Shown one piece after another: positions 53,295 to 62,307 of a stretch of DNA of 64,000 bases. Origin of the DNA: DATFNI01 sp963787205. GTDB taxonomy: Bacteria; Bacteroidota; Rhodothermia; Balneolales; DATFMH01. Under the pieces are notes generated by a model, which ran no database searches, was not told the DNA's origin, and was given only the letters and a program-made list of their open reading frames with translations. Within the stretch, counting starts at the first letter, position 1. Every line of letters starts with the position of its first letter. Where the stretch lies: assembly GCA_963787205.1 (NCBI GenBank), contig CAWBCD010000029.1, positions 133,247-197,246 of the forward strand, given 5' to 3'. The translations under genes and the position numbers were made by a program.

Positions 53295-54332
53295 ATGTGG
53301 CGATGGATCATTCCGCTATTGTTTGTTTTAGTAATAAACGGTTCTTGTAGTGGACCGAAGGTGATATCTGGTCATATTTCAGAAAGTGGTTACACAACCA
53401 GTTTCCCCCAAAGGGATATGAGCAGAGATCTGTCCCATCTGTTCCAATCTGTAAAACGCATCACAAGCACCGCTTTTTACAACACCTATCTGTTGGCACC
53501 AACTCCGGCAGTTTATGATAAAAGAATCAGCCTGGACCGGATAAGCCGATTGGCCGAAAAAAAGGCGTACACAAACCATAGTTCGGCAGGTACGGCTTTG
53601 GTGCTCTCATCTTCATCAGACCGTGTTCTGCTTGTCACATGTGCGCATATCATAACCTTCCCCGATACAGTAATACAGTATTACCAGGCCGGCCAACTTG
53701 GCGAACTGCGGCCCATCAAGTTTGTGGCCTATAAGGACAGGCAGACGAATTTGCTTATTGATAATCAGACACTTGGCTTTTTTGATATCGTGGCGGTTGA
53801 TACAAAAAGAGATCTGGCGCTTCTGGGGGTCCACGCCATGTGGCAGGGTAGAGATAGAGATACGGTAACCCCCATGGATTTTGCTACTGGTGACGCGAAG
53901 GAGTTAAAAATCGGTTCATTTACTTATGCTTTGGGATATCCAAAGGGTTATCAAATGGTTGTTCATGCTATAGTTGGCGATGTTATGCATCCGCCTTATG
54001 GATCTTTTCTGATCGATGCTCCCTTCAATCATGGCTTTAGTGGGGGCGTCGTTATGGCTCTAAACGGGGAGTCTCAGCGTTTGGAATGGGTAGGGATGGC
54101 AAATTCGTCATCAGCCACAGCCGAATATGTATTGAAACCGGATGAGATAAGCATCAAGAACGAAGACCTGAATGATCTTTACAACGGACCTATCATACTG
54201 GAACAACAGCATCTGATTGACTATGGAATTACCCGGGTCATTCCGATTAATATAATTAAGGACTTCATTAGACAGAATGAAAAGACGATTCGCGATCACG
54301 GTTTCAGGGTTCCGGATCAGTTTGTGCGGTAA
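53295..54332 (+). CDS. Trypsin-like serine peptidase lipoprotein
   Basis: From the ATG at 53295 (GGGGG about 9 bases upstream) the protein has 345 residues. It begins with a lipoprotein signal, lipobox NGSC. The peptidase core, about residues 95-300, shows a plausible triad: LLVTCAHIITF (His), DTKRDLALLGV (Asp) and NHGFSGGVVMA (Ser in GxSGG). It lacks the PDZ domains of HtrA. The closest general idea is an S1-type trypsin-like domain tethered to a membrane; substrates are unknown. The 3' end overlaps that of the convergent pseudouridine synthase gene by 29 bases. Confidence 0.75.
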   Translation: MWRWIIPLLFVLVINGSCSGPKVISGHISESGYTTSFPQRDMSRDLSHLFQSVKRITSTAFYNTYLLAPTPAVYDKRISLDRISRLAEKKAYTNHSSAGTALVLSSSSDRVLLVTCAHIITFPDTVIQYYQAGQLGELRPIKFVAYKDRQTNLLIDNQTLGFFDIVAVDTKRDLALLGVHAMWQGRDRDTVTPMDFATGDAKELKIGSFTYALGYPKGYQMVVHAIVGDVMHPPYGSFLIDAPFNHGFSGGVVMALNGESQRLEWVGMANSSSATAEYVLKPDEISIKNEDLNDLYNGPIILEQQHLIDYGITRVIPINIIKDFIRQNEKTIRDHGFRVPDQFVR

Positions 54333-55044
54333 ACGTTGAAGTGCCGGATGATTGGATCATCTTGCTTAATTTCCTGAACTTATTCCATGGCCCATCAACT
54401 TCCGGATAGGATACGAATGTCATCTCTTTTTTTTGGGTCGGATGAATTAATTGCAACCGGAAGGCGTGCAGAGCCAGGTTGTTTTCATTCTCGTGATCGG
54501 CAACACCATATTTGTGATCGCCCCAGACCGGGTGTCCCTCTTTAGCAAACTGAACTCTTATTTGATGAGAACGACCGGTTATAAGATGGATTTTTACCAG
54601 GGTGAGATCATCCTTGTTTTCCAGGGTCTCGTAAGTCAGAGTCGCTCTTTTCGCTTCTTGATGGTCTTCGGACACCACAGATACGATATTATTATTCCGA
54701 TCCTTGGCCAAATGGTGCTCGAGAAGTCCGTTTTCATCTGCTGCCCCGTGAATGACGGCCATATAATCTTTCCGTATCTTTTTGCGTCTCATTTGATCAG
54801 ACAAACGGGCAGCAGCCTTGCTTGTTCTGGCAAATACGATCAATCCGGATGTAGGCCTGTCCAGGCGATGTACCAATCCCAGAAATACATTTCCGGGTTT
54901 ACGATATTTTTCCTTCAGGTATGTTTTCAACATAGACAGCATGTCCGGATCACCGGACCGATCGGGCTGGGTCGGCACATTTGGCGGTTTATTGACAACT
55001 AAAAGGTGATTGTCCTCAAAAATGATAGTAATATCCGGAAGCAT
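54304..55044 (-). CDS. RluA-family RNA pseudouridine synthase
   Basis: The 246-residue protein has the RluA catalytic motif LVHRLDRPTSGLIVFAR, in which the HRLD aspartate is the nucleophile, plus IIFEDNHLLVVNKPPNVPTQPD near the start and the ITGRSHQIRVQFA block. There is no S4 domain, and it is shorter than RluD, so it resembles RluA/RluC-like single-domain enzymes that modify rRNA or tRNA. The exact target cannot be read. It is divergent from uvrC over 154 bases and overlaps the convergent peptidase gene at its 3' end. Confidence 0.92.
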   Translation of the reverse strand: MLPDITIIFEDNHLLVVNKPPNVPTQPDRSGDPDMLSMLKTYLKEKYRKPGNVFLGLVHRLDRPTSGLIVFARTSKAAARLSDQMRRKKIRKDYMAVIHGAADENGLLEHHLAKDRNNNIVSVVSEDHQEAKRATLTYETLENKDDLTLVKIHLITGRSHQIRVQFAKEGHPVWGDHKYGVADHENENNLALHAFRLQLIHPTQKKEMTFVSYPEVDGPWNKFRKLSKMIQSSGTSTFTAQTDPEP

Positions 55045-55198
55045 CAGTGTTGATTCATTAATCGGGAATATGTCGGCGTTAATTATGCAAAGATACCTGA
55101 TGGTGAGAGGAGTTTAAAGGAATCGGGAAAATACAATCCAATTTTCCCCGTATCAGTTAAGATGATGCAGATAATGATTAGTGATATAGAATAGCAGA

Positions 55199-57046
55199 AT
55201 GGGATTGTCATTACAGGAAAAAGTTGAGAATCTGCCCCTGCAACCCGGGGTATATATTTATAAGGATAGTCATGGCAAAATCCTGTATGTAGGAAAGGCC
55301 AAGCGTCTCCGTAACAGGGTGCGTTCCTACTTTCAGGAGTCGCGGGAGATGGATACACGCATCCGTGTGATGGTCTCCAAGATCGTCGATTTGGAATTTA
55401 TCATAACGGATTCGGAAGCCGAAGCCCTGATTTTGGAGAGTAACCTTATCAAAAAACATCATCCACGGTACAACGTGATGTACCGGGATGATAAATCCTA
55501 TCCATATATATGCGTCACGAAGGGAGATCGACCGCGTGTTTTCCCAACACGAACCATTATCCGGGATGGGAGCCGTTACTACGGACCCTATGCCCAGGTC
55601 TGGCAGATGCGCCGGATGCTTGAGGTCATTCGCGAGGCCTTCAATTTGTGTACCTGTGCCTGTTCACCCAAATTGATCGATCGCACCAAGAACTTGCCGA
55701 AATGGCATAGCTGTTTTAATGAATATATCGGTGAATGTTCGGGCGACTGGAATCTGGAAACCTACCAGGATGCTCTCTCGAAAGTGGAACGGCTTCTCAC
55801 CGGCAAAACGGATAGCCTGATTCGTGAGCTCAAAGAGGAGATGGTTATTGCATCTGATGCTATGGCATTTGAGAAGGCGGCCAAGCTTCGTGACGGTATT
55901 GCAGCTCTTGAACGCTATAGCCAAAAAATGAAAATCGTAACCGACGATCTGACCGACAGGGACGTTTTTGGTCTTGAGGTTGAACGCGAAGAACAGATTG
56001 CCTGCGGGGTTCTGTTTAAAATACGGGAGGGCAAGTTGATCGGTAAGTACCATCGATTCTTAAAAAATATTGAGGAACTTACCGGGTCGGAGATGTTGCA
56101 GTCCTTCGTCGAAGATTACTATACGAGCGAGCTGGCCTCGTTAATTCCCGATGAAGTATATGTGAGTGAGGAACTTGTCGACGAGGAGCCGTTGATGGAA
56201 TACCTGTGGCAGCAACATGGAAGAAAAGTGCCGATCCATCAGCCAAAGATCGGTGTGAAAGCGCAACTAATGAAGATGGCCCAATCCAACGCTAAGTTAC
56301 TGCTGGATGAATATCTACTTGAAAAGTCCAAGGCAGAGCGTAAAAAAATTCCTCACTCTGTGGAAAGTCTCAAGCGGGACTTGTACCTGGATCGTTTACC
56401 ACGGCGAATCGAGTGTTTTGATAATTCCAATATCCAGGGCAGCGATCCGGTTGCCTCAATGGTTTGTTTTGTTGATGGCAAGCCCAGGAAAAGTGAATAT
56501 CGTCACTTCAATATAAAAACCGTGACGGGGCCAAATGATTTCGCATCCATGCATGAGATACTGACGCGCAGGTATACCCGTCTTATGCAGGATAAACAGC
56601 AGATACCCGATTTGATTGTTGTTGATGGCGGGAAAGGGCAGTTATCGAGCGCGATAAAAGCGTTGAAAGAGATCGGTTTTTATGGGCAGGCACCCATTGT
56701 TGGTTTGGCTAAGCGGCTTGAGGAAGTTTTCGTCCCGGGGCAGTCGGAACCGCTGATGATTCCGAAAACGTCGTCCAGCCTCAAACTGCTGCAACGTGTC
56801 AGGGATGAATCACACCGTTTTGCTATCACATTCCATCGAAAAAAAAGACGGAAGCGGACACTACAGACAGAACTTCACCAAATAGATGGTATTGGTAGCA
56901 AAACGGCAGAAAAATTGCTACGCCATTTTGGATCGGTTAAAAAAATAAAACAGGCCAGTCTGGATGATTTAAAAGAAATTGCAGGAACTAAAACGGGCTC
57001 AAATATTTACAGGTTCTTTCATACGGAAGAACAGGCAGATCATTGA
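55199..57046 (+). CDS. uvrC: Excinuclease ABC subunit C
   Basis: The 615-residue length is standard for UvrC. The N-terminal GIY-YIG nuclease shows GVYIYKDSHGKILYVGKAKRLRNRV. A UvrB-binding UVR segment (AFEKAAKLRDGIAALE) is near residue 225, the RNase H-like C-terminal nuclease has RIECFDNSNIQGSDPVASMV and DLIVVDGGKGQLSSA, and a helix-hairpin-helix (IDGIGSKTAEKLLRHFGS) ends the protein. It makes both incisions in nucleotide excision repair with UvrAB. It is the only gene in its transcript here. Confidence 0.97.
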   Translation: MGLSLQEKVENLPLQPGVYIYKDSHGKILYVGKAKRLRNRVRSYFQESREMDTRIRVMVSKIVDLEFIITDSEAEALILESNLIKKHHPRYNVMYRDDKSYPYICVTKGDRPRVFPTRTIIRDGSRYYGPYAQVWQMRRMLEVIREAFNLCTCACSPKLIDRTKNLPKWHSCFNEYIGECSGDWNLETYQDALSKVERLLTGKTDSLIRELKEEMVIASDAMAFEKAAKLRDGIAALERYSQKMKIVTDDLTDRDVFGLEVEREEQIACGVLFKIREGKLIGKYHRFLKNIEELTGSEMLQSFVEDYYTSELASLIPDEVYVSEELVDEEPLMEYLWQQHGRKVPIHQPKIGVKAQLMKMAQSNAKLLLDEYLLEKSKAERKKIPHSVESLKRDLYLDRLPRRIECFDNSNIQGSDPVASMVCFVDGKPRKSEYRHFNIKTVTGPNDFASMHEILTRRYTRLMQDKQQIPDLIVVDGGKGQLSSAIKALKEIGFYGQAPIVGLAKRLEEVFVPGQSEPLMIPKTSSSLKLLQRVRDESHRFAITFHRKKRRKRTLQTELHQIDGIGSKTAEKLLRHFGSVKKIKQASLDDLKEIAGTKTGSNIYRFFHTEEQADH

Positions 57047-57466
57047 TGTGACATGCTGTCATAATACCTGGATTTAGAGTGTATGCAACCTGTAAACGTC
57101 AATTTCGAATTTTAAAATTCGTGAAAATTATCAAGAAATAGTGTATTTTCGAGAGCTTAAAGGAATGATTAGCATTAAAATGTTATTGTTCTGTTTGTCG
57201 TGTGCGAGTATTTTACGTAAGAATTTAAGATGTGAATCACTCTAATCGGTGATAGGTATGTAAAATGACAATAAAGATCATTCCGGCACGATAGTTGTGT
57301 TTTATTATCCAGTAAGGACAAAATTCATAATCTCTATAGATTTTAAAATTAGATTGTTATGTAACACGGGTACAGAACTCAGTGGCTTTGCCAAGGTTCA
57401 AAAAAAGGAGCATCAAGCGGGTTTTGCTCCGAATATATTAGAAATTTCCAAGTTAGCGACTCCATC
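57047..57466. promoter_or_regulatory. Intergenic region upstream of ECF sigma factor gene
   Basis: 420 bases with no convincing gene. A small TGACATGCTGTCA hairpin follows the uvrC stop directly and may be a weak terminator. The rest is AT-rich and should hold the sigma-factor promoter; I found no clear autoregulatory motif. Confidence 0.4.
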
Positions 57467-58096
57467 ATGAAAACCGAATTGAAGAAAAGTATCAATTACG
57501 ACGAACTCACCGACCAGGAATTGGTGAAGGTTTACCAGAAAAAGAGTGATCAACGTGCCTTCAGAACGTTGCTCGATCGGCATAAAAACAAAATTTATTC
57601 CTACATCTACAGCATGGTTGGAAGAGCCGATGTGTCAAACGACATTTTTCAGGAGACATTCACCAAAGTCATTACCAAGCTAGACGATACCTATAACGAG
57701 CAGGGAAAATGGATTGCGTGGGTGATGCGTATTGCGCATAATGCAACAATTGATTATTTAAGAAAACAAAAACGCTTTATCGACGTTAACTCAAATACTG
57801 AAGACAATGACGACTTCTACGAACGTCTTCCTGATGAGAAGCTGGTCGATGCGGAAGAAAGTCTGGAGCTGGAAGAGGCAAAAGATAGTCTGATGAAGCA
57901 TATATCCAAGCTTCCCGAGGAGCAGCGTCAGGTAGTGATGTTACGTCACTATTATGAAATGTCGTTCAAAGAAATCGCGGAGTTAACAGATGTTTCTATT
58001 AACACGGCGTTAGGTCGAATGCGTTATGCGTTGATTAACCTGCGTAAAATGTTTGAACAGGAAAATGGCAAAGAAATCCGATTTGCAAAGCGATGA
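57467..58096 (+). CDS. rpoE: ECF-type RNA polymerase sigma factor
   Basis: The 209-residue protein has sigma region 2 (about residues 25-95: DRHKNKIYSYIYSMV, DIFQETFTKVI, WIAWVMRIAHNATIDYLRK) and region 4 (about 140-195: LPEEQRQVVMLRHYYEMS then FKEIAELTDVSINTALGRM). Regions 1.1 and 3 are missing, as in extracytoplasmic-function sigmas. The 3' end overlaps the next gene, whose product has one membrane helix and fits an anti-sigma factor. The pair would respond to an envelope signal; the regulon is unknown. Confidence 0.93.
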   Translation: MKTELKKSINYDELTDQELVKVYQKKSDQRAFRTLLDRHKNKIYSYIYSMVGRADVSNDIFQETFTKVITKLDDTYNEQGKWIAWVMRIAHNATIDYLRKQKRFIDVNSNTEDNDDFYERLPDEKLVDAEESLELEEAKDSLMKHISKLPEEQRQVVMLRHYYEMSFKEIAELTDVSINTALGRMRYALINLRKMFEQENGKEIRFAKR

Positions 58097-58691
58097 TGCG
58101 CTTTGTATAAAATACTTGATGAATGAGTTGGATCCGGCGGAGATTACGCTAGTCGAAAAAAAGATGGAGTCGGATCCGAATTTTCTGATAGAGGTCGAAT
58201 GCATGCGGCGGACTCTGAGGCGGCTCGATAAGATGCCTACAATGAACCCGCCCGACTTGCTAGTTGATCAAATTTGTGTAAAAGCTGCTGAGTACCGCAA
58301 AGCAGTTATACCCATACCTCTTGTCAGTCGCATTTTTCAGGATGCCCGTTACGCGAGCGCTGCTGCTATTCTGATTATAGGTGTTTCGGCAGGATCCTGG
58401 TTTATTTTTAACAGCTCGACGAGCCAGCCTGAAAATTATTCTAATTACCAGTTCCAGAACACGACAGCACCCGTTTCCAACACTCAAGCGAAAGCCGATG
58501 AAGTGAGTCCATGGGTCGACCATAATAACGTGCTCAATATTCATGCCGTCAATTCCAACGGAAACACAAATAATGCGGTAGCTGACAGCTCAATCCTGAA
58601 AAGTCTTCATAAACTGCGTGCTTTGGATAATAACGTTGGGGCACCCTCCAGTTCACCTGAAATAGAATTAGCCAGGCAAAAACAGGAGTGA
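58065..58691 (+). CDS. Putative anti-sigma factor, single-pass membrane protein
   Basis: From the ATG at 58065 the protein has 208 residues and overlaps the sigma gene by 32 bases. The N-terminal ~80 residues are a charged helical domain (CIKYLMNELDPAEITLVEKK) like the sigma-binding part of anti-sigma factors, though I see no zinc-binding HxxxCxxC. One transmembrane helix follows at about 100-120 (ASAAAILIIGVSAGSWFIF), then an Asn/Ser/Thr-rich periplasmic tail. Assignment rests on gene order, overlap and topology. A TTG four codons earlier is also possible. Confidence 0.7.
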   Translation: MAKKSDLQSDDALCIKYLMNELDPAEITLVEKKMESDPNFLIEVECMRRTLRRLDKMPTMNPPDLLVDQICVKAAEYRKAVIPIPLVSRIFQDARYASAAAILIIGVSAGSWFIFNSSTSQPENYSNYQFQNTTAPVSNTQAKADEVSPWVDHNNVLNIHAVNSNGNTNNAVADSSILKSLHKLRALDNNVGAPSSSPEIELARQKQE

Positions 58692-58782
58692 AGTACAGGA
58701 TTCTGAACAGATACAAATCACTACTTCTTCCGTTTCATCTCAAAAAGCTTGCGTGGTGACCGGTATCCTGCTATAATCGGGC

Positions 58783-59811
58783 ATGCGTACAATTTTCACA
58801 CTGATTATCGTTGTCCTGTTGTGGCCAGGCAGTATACTGAAAGCACAAGTCAGACATATCGCATGGCCTGTTTATATTGGTACACAACCTGCTAAGTCGC
58901 AGTCCGTTAGTCCGATAGACCAAATTACCGCACTCCAAAGCGATACTTTGTATTTTTCATCACCTGATTCACTTCACACCTATTCCCAGTCGTTTGGCGG
59001 ATCGACGACAATGGGTGTCTTCTTCACGCTTCCCGATTCGTTGTTTCCAGTGAGAATTACGGCATTCGTGGTTAACTTCTATGGGGGCAATTCTCAATAC
59101 GGGAACGAGCTCTCGCCTGCTTCAATAAAGGCTATTCTCTGGGAGAATGTGAAGGTTCCCACTGACATTCAGCCCACCAATAAGATAAGGGATACGTTTG
59201 ATCAGACCGTTGCTGTAAACACAACAGATCACTATCTGCCGTTTACCTTTTCCTTTTCGGATACGAGCCGGATCATGAATCCCGGTAATTTTGCAGTCGG
59301 ACTTCAATATTCGGGGGTCAGCGATACAACCAGCGCCGTGAGTCCGATTTTCAGCACTCCCCCGGCCGCCTATAATGAGTTTTATATAGACAGCACGATA
59401 ACAGGGACCGATACAACCGCAAATTACTATGATCACCAGACATATTGGAAAAGTCCGGATCAGGTTGGTGGAATATCAGGGTGGTTGTTGCTGGAACACG
59501 ATTCCAGTTGGGTGCAGACTGCCATCGAGCAGCCGGCAGGCAAGCCGTCGCATGTTTTGATTCTGAGAAATTATCCTAATCCGTTTAATCCAACCACACA
59601 ACTGGTTTTTGAAAGTGGTTCCAGCGGGCATGCGATTTTAGAGATTTATGATATTTTAGGACGGAATGTTTACAAACAAAGTTACAGGGTTCAGGCTGGA
59701 CAAAGATATCACTGGAAGTGGATTGCCTCGGACTTCCCTTCCGGTATTTATATAGCCAGGGTTCAGCTTAAGGATCAGGTAGTTATACGTAAAATGACGC
59801 TTTTGAAGTAA
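58783..59811 (+). CDS. Secreted protein with T9SS type A sorting domain
   Basis: The 342-residue protein has a signal peptide (cleavage near LKAQ), a beta-rich middle of unknown family (residues 25-255, many Asp/Ser/Thr), and a C-terminal sorting domain of about 80 residues beginning NYPNPFNPTTQLVFE and ending VVIRKMTLLK. The tail directs export by the type IX secretion system and release or attachment at the surface. I do not recognise the middle domain. It lies 91 bases after the putative anti-sigma gene on the same strand and may be under the same control. Confidence 0.8.
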   Translation: MRTIFTLIIVVLLWPGSILKAQVRHIAWPVYIGTQPAKSQSVSPIDQITALQSDTLYFSSPDSLHTYSQSFGGSTTMGVFFTLPDSLFPVRITAFVVNFYGGNSQYGNELSPASIKAILWENVKVPTDIQPTNKIRDTFDQTVAVNTTDHYLPFTFSFSDTSRIMNPGNFAVGLQYSGVSDTTSAVSPIFSTPPAAYNEFYIDSTITGTDTTANYYDHQTYWKSPDQVGGISGWLLLEHDSSWVQTAIEQPAGKPSHVLILRNYPNPFNPTTQLVFESGSSGHAILEIYDILGRNVYKQSYRVQAGQRYHWKWIASDFPSGIYIARVQLKDQVVIRKMTLLK

Positions 59812-59913
59812 GTAAATTAAACAATTTCATAAATTTTGTTTAGATGAAGGGTTCACGTTATATTTCGCACGACACACCTCCAAGTATCTACGTCGAGTTT
59901 AAAAACTGATCAC

Positions 59914-60732
59914 ATGGGCAAAGTAATTTCCATCGCCAACCAGAAAGGCGGCGTGGGAAAGACAACAACGGCGATTAACCTCGCTGCGAGTCTTGCTGCA
60001 ATAGAACATCCCACATTGTTAATCGATACCGATCCGCAGAGTAACTCCACAAGCGGACTCGGAATTGACTCGCATACGGTTACCAACTCAATTTATGAGG
60101 TGATGGTGGGCGGTGTCGACGTCAATGATGCTGTTCGGCATACAGAAATTCCGTATCTGGATGTAGTGCCATCCCATATCAATCTTGTGGGTGCGGAGAT
60201 CGAGATGATCGACCGCGAGATGCGGGAAAAGATCCTGGATCAGGCTATACGGGACATACGATCCAAGTACGACTTCGTAATCATCGATTGTCCTCCCTCG
60301 CTGGGTCTTCTGACCATCAACGCATTGAGTGCATCCAATTCGGTAATCATACCGGTCCAGTGTGAATATTTTGCACTTGAAGGACTTGGTCAGCTTTTAA
60401 ACACGATCAAAATTGTACGTCAGCACCTGAATCCGGAGCTTGAAATTGAAGGGGTTCTCCTTACCATGTACGACAATCGGACACGGCTTTCCAATCAGGT
60501 TGCACAGGAGGTCAAGCGATATTTTAGTGACCGTGTGTTTTCCACAGTCGTAGCGCGTAACGTACGGCTGGCCGAAGCACCCAGTTTCGGGAAACCCGTG
60601 TTACTCTATGATTCCATAAGTGTTGGATCTAAGAATTATCTTGCTCTTGCACGAGAAATAATCACCAGAAACAAAAAGTTATTTAAAAACAGCCCGATTT
60701 TTGCCGCAGAATCGAAAGCGGGCGAGGAATGA
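59914..60732 (+). CDS. parA: Chromosome partitioning ATPase ParA/Soj
   Basis: The 272-residue protein has the deviant Walker A motif NQKGGVGKTTTAINLA at residues 8-23, a Walker B (FVIIDCPPSLGLLT) near 125 and the PVQCEYFALEGLGQL block. There is no N-terminal DNA-binding domain, so it is the chromosomal Soj type rather than a plasmid type with an HTH. It works with ParB to segregate origins. parB starts 26 bases downstream. I did not see a parS site (TGTTTCACGTGAAACA) in the window by eye. Confidence 0.96.
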   Translation: MGKVISIANQKGGVGKTTTAINLAASLAAIEHPTLLIDTDPQSNSTSGLGIDSHTVTNSIYEVMVGGVDVNDAVRHTEIPYLDVVPSHINLVGAEIEMIDREMREKILDQAIRDIRSKYDFVIIDCPPSLGLLTINALSASNSVIIPVQCEYFALEGLGQLLNTIKIVRQHLNPELEIEGVLLTMYDNRTRLSNQVAQEVKRYFSDRVFSTVVARNVRLAEAPSFGKPVLLYDSISVGSKNYLALAREIITRNKKLFKNSPIFAAESKAGEE

Positions 60733-60758
60733 CTGCGATCATAAAGACGCAATTGTAA

Positions 60759-61679
60759 ATGGCAAAACGCAAAGCACTTGGCAGGGGACTAGGGGCCTAT
60801 TTCCCCGATATGGAAGAGACGGATGAAAAAAAGACCGGCGAGTCATCGGGGGGGGGAAATCCTTATATCGAAAACGGTGAACGGATTAATGTAATTTTGC
60901 ACATCCCGGTAACCAATGTTCGGCCTAACCCCAATCAACCACGCAAGGAGTTCGATGAACTCAAACTGCAGGAATTGGCAGAATCAATTCAGCAGCATGG
61001 TTTGATACAGCCCATTACGGTTCGTTACGTAGGGGAGAAACGCTATGAATTGATCAGTGGCGAACGACGGCTGCGTGCCGCGCGAATGGCCGGATTCCAT
61101 GATATACCGGCGTATATCCGGGAAATTGATGATGAACAATCGCTTGCATTTGCACTGATTGAGAACGTCCAGCGGGAAGAACTCAATCCCATTGAGATTG
61201 CTATGGGATATCGGAGACTGATTGATGAATGTAGCTACACCCAGGATGAAGTTTCCAAAAAAGTAGGTAAGAGCCGAAGTGCCGTTACAAATTTCCTCAG
61301 GCTGCTCAATCTGCCGGCCTCGATCCAACATGCACTCCGCGATGGAAAGATATCTACGGGACACGCACGGGCACTTATTACGATCGAAGATCCGGAGCTG
61401 CAGCAACAGATTTTGGATAAGGCTATAGCCGAAGATTATTCGGTACGTCAGATTGAAGATGCGGTGCGTCGCATTGCGAAGAAAAAGTCCAAAAAGCGTA
61501 AAGTGATCTCCGAAAATGATCAGAATGCTTTTGAGATTAATGAGTTAGCCAAACAGTTACGGCATAAACTCAGTACCAAAGTTCAGATAAAGAAGAAAAA
61601 CGAAGGCGGAGAAATTCGCATAGAATATTATTCGGACGAAGATTTAGATCGTCTAATCAGTGTTTTTGAAGCGTTGTAA
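60759..61679 (+). CDS. parB: Chromosome partitioning protein ParB/Spo0J
   Basis: The 306-residue protein opens with the usual KRKALGRGLGAYFP. It has the CTPase/ParB core with VRPNPNQPRKEFDE, LAESIQQHGLIQPITVR, the ISGERRLRAARMAG motif near residue 106, an HTH region (YTQDEVSKKVGKSRSAVTNFLRLL), and a basic C-terminal dimerisation domain. It binds parS, loads as a CTP-dependent clamp and stimulates ParA. The last 20 bases overlap the start of the DUF5683 gene, so the two are likely translated together. Confidence 0.96.
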   Translation: MAKRKALGRGLGAYFPDMEETDEKKTGESSGGGNPYIENGERINVILHIPVTNVRPNPNQPRKEFDELKLQELAESIQQHGLIQPITVRYVGEKRYELISGERRLRAARMAGFHDIPAYIREIDDEQSLAFALIENVQREELNPIEIAMGYRRLIDECSYTQDEVSKKVGKSRSAVTNFLRLLNLPASIQHALRDGKISTGHARALITIEDPELQQQILDKAIAEDYSVRQIEDAVRRIAKKKSKKRKVISENDQNAFEINELAKQLRHKLSTKVQIKKKNEGGEIRIEYYSDEDLDRLISVFEAL

Positions 61680-62292
61680 AGTAACCTGGGGAGTGTTGTT
61701 CTCCACTGCGCTGGTTCTGTTAATTTCTTGCCAGAATGTACAGGCCCAGCAGTACCAGATGCAATTATCTTCTGGTGCGGGTATCTTTTCGCCCACACCC
61801 CGGGATACGGTACCGAAACCCAGAAAGGTGCTGTTCCGTTCTATGATCATCCCGGGATGGGGCCAGATTACCAATAAGCAAATCTGGAAGGTACCGATAA
61901 TCTATGCCGGTCTAATAGGGATGTCGGTTTGGGGTGTTCATATGACAAAAACCTATCATGATCTTAGAGCCGCTTATTATAATTTGATAGCTGATCCCAC
62001 AAAAAATTTTCATACCGATCAGAGATATGGTCCCACGCCGGCTTACCTTCAGGGACAATCACCGCAAAAACTTCAGTATTTGAGGGATTACTACCATAAT
62101 CAAAGGGATCTGGTATTTTTAGGGGTTGGATTGGTATATGGACTAAATATGTTAGATGCTTATGTGTTTGCTGAATTGCGGGATTTTGATGTTAGTAAAA
62201 ACCTGAGTGTAGAGGCTCAGCCCACATTAATTCAGGGATCTAAACCCGGTTTCGGATTAGCGTTAACTTTTAGATTTCATTCTGATAAATAG
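61660..62292 (+). CDS. DUF5683 family membrane-associated protein
   Basis: The 210-residue protein starts at a GTG inside the parB 3' end. It has a signal peptide or N-terminal helix (VLFSTALVLLISC, a possible lipobox), then a conserved-looking block SMIIPGWGQITNKQIWKVPIIYAGLIGM and another hydrophobic stretch near 160-180. This is the layout of DUF5683, which often follows parAB in Bacteroidota. The function is unknown. The overlap with parB suggests co-expression. The cysteine at the end of the signal makes lipidation possible but not certain. Confidence 0.78.
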   Translation: MFLKRCKVTWGVLFSTALVLLISCQNVQAQQYQMQLSSGAGIFSPTPRDTVPKPRKVLFRSMIIPGWGQITNKQIWKVPIIYAGLIGMSVWGVHMTKTYHDLRAAYYNLIADPTKNFHTDQRYGPTPAYLQGQSPQKLQYLRDYYHNQRDLVFLGVGLVYGLNMLDAYVFAELRDFDVSKNLSVEAQPTLIQGSKPGFGLALTFRFHSDK

Positions 62293-62307
62293 CCATTATT
62301 AATACAT

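Noticed and set aside
54451..55002. Plus-strand open frame of 183 codons opposite the pseudouridine synthase gene
   Set aside because: The opposite strand has a full RluA motif and correct length; the plus-strand translation is not protein-like.
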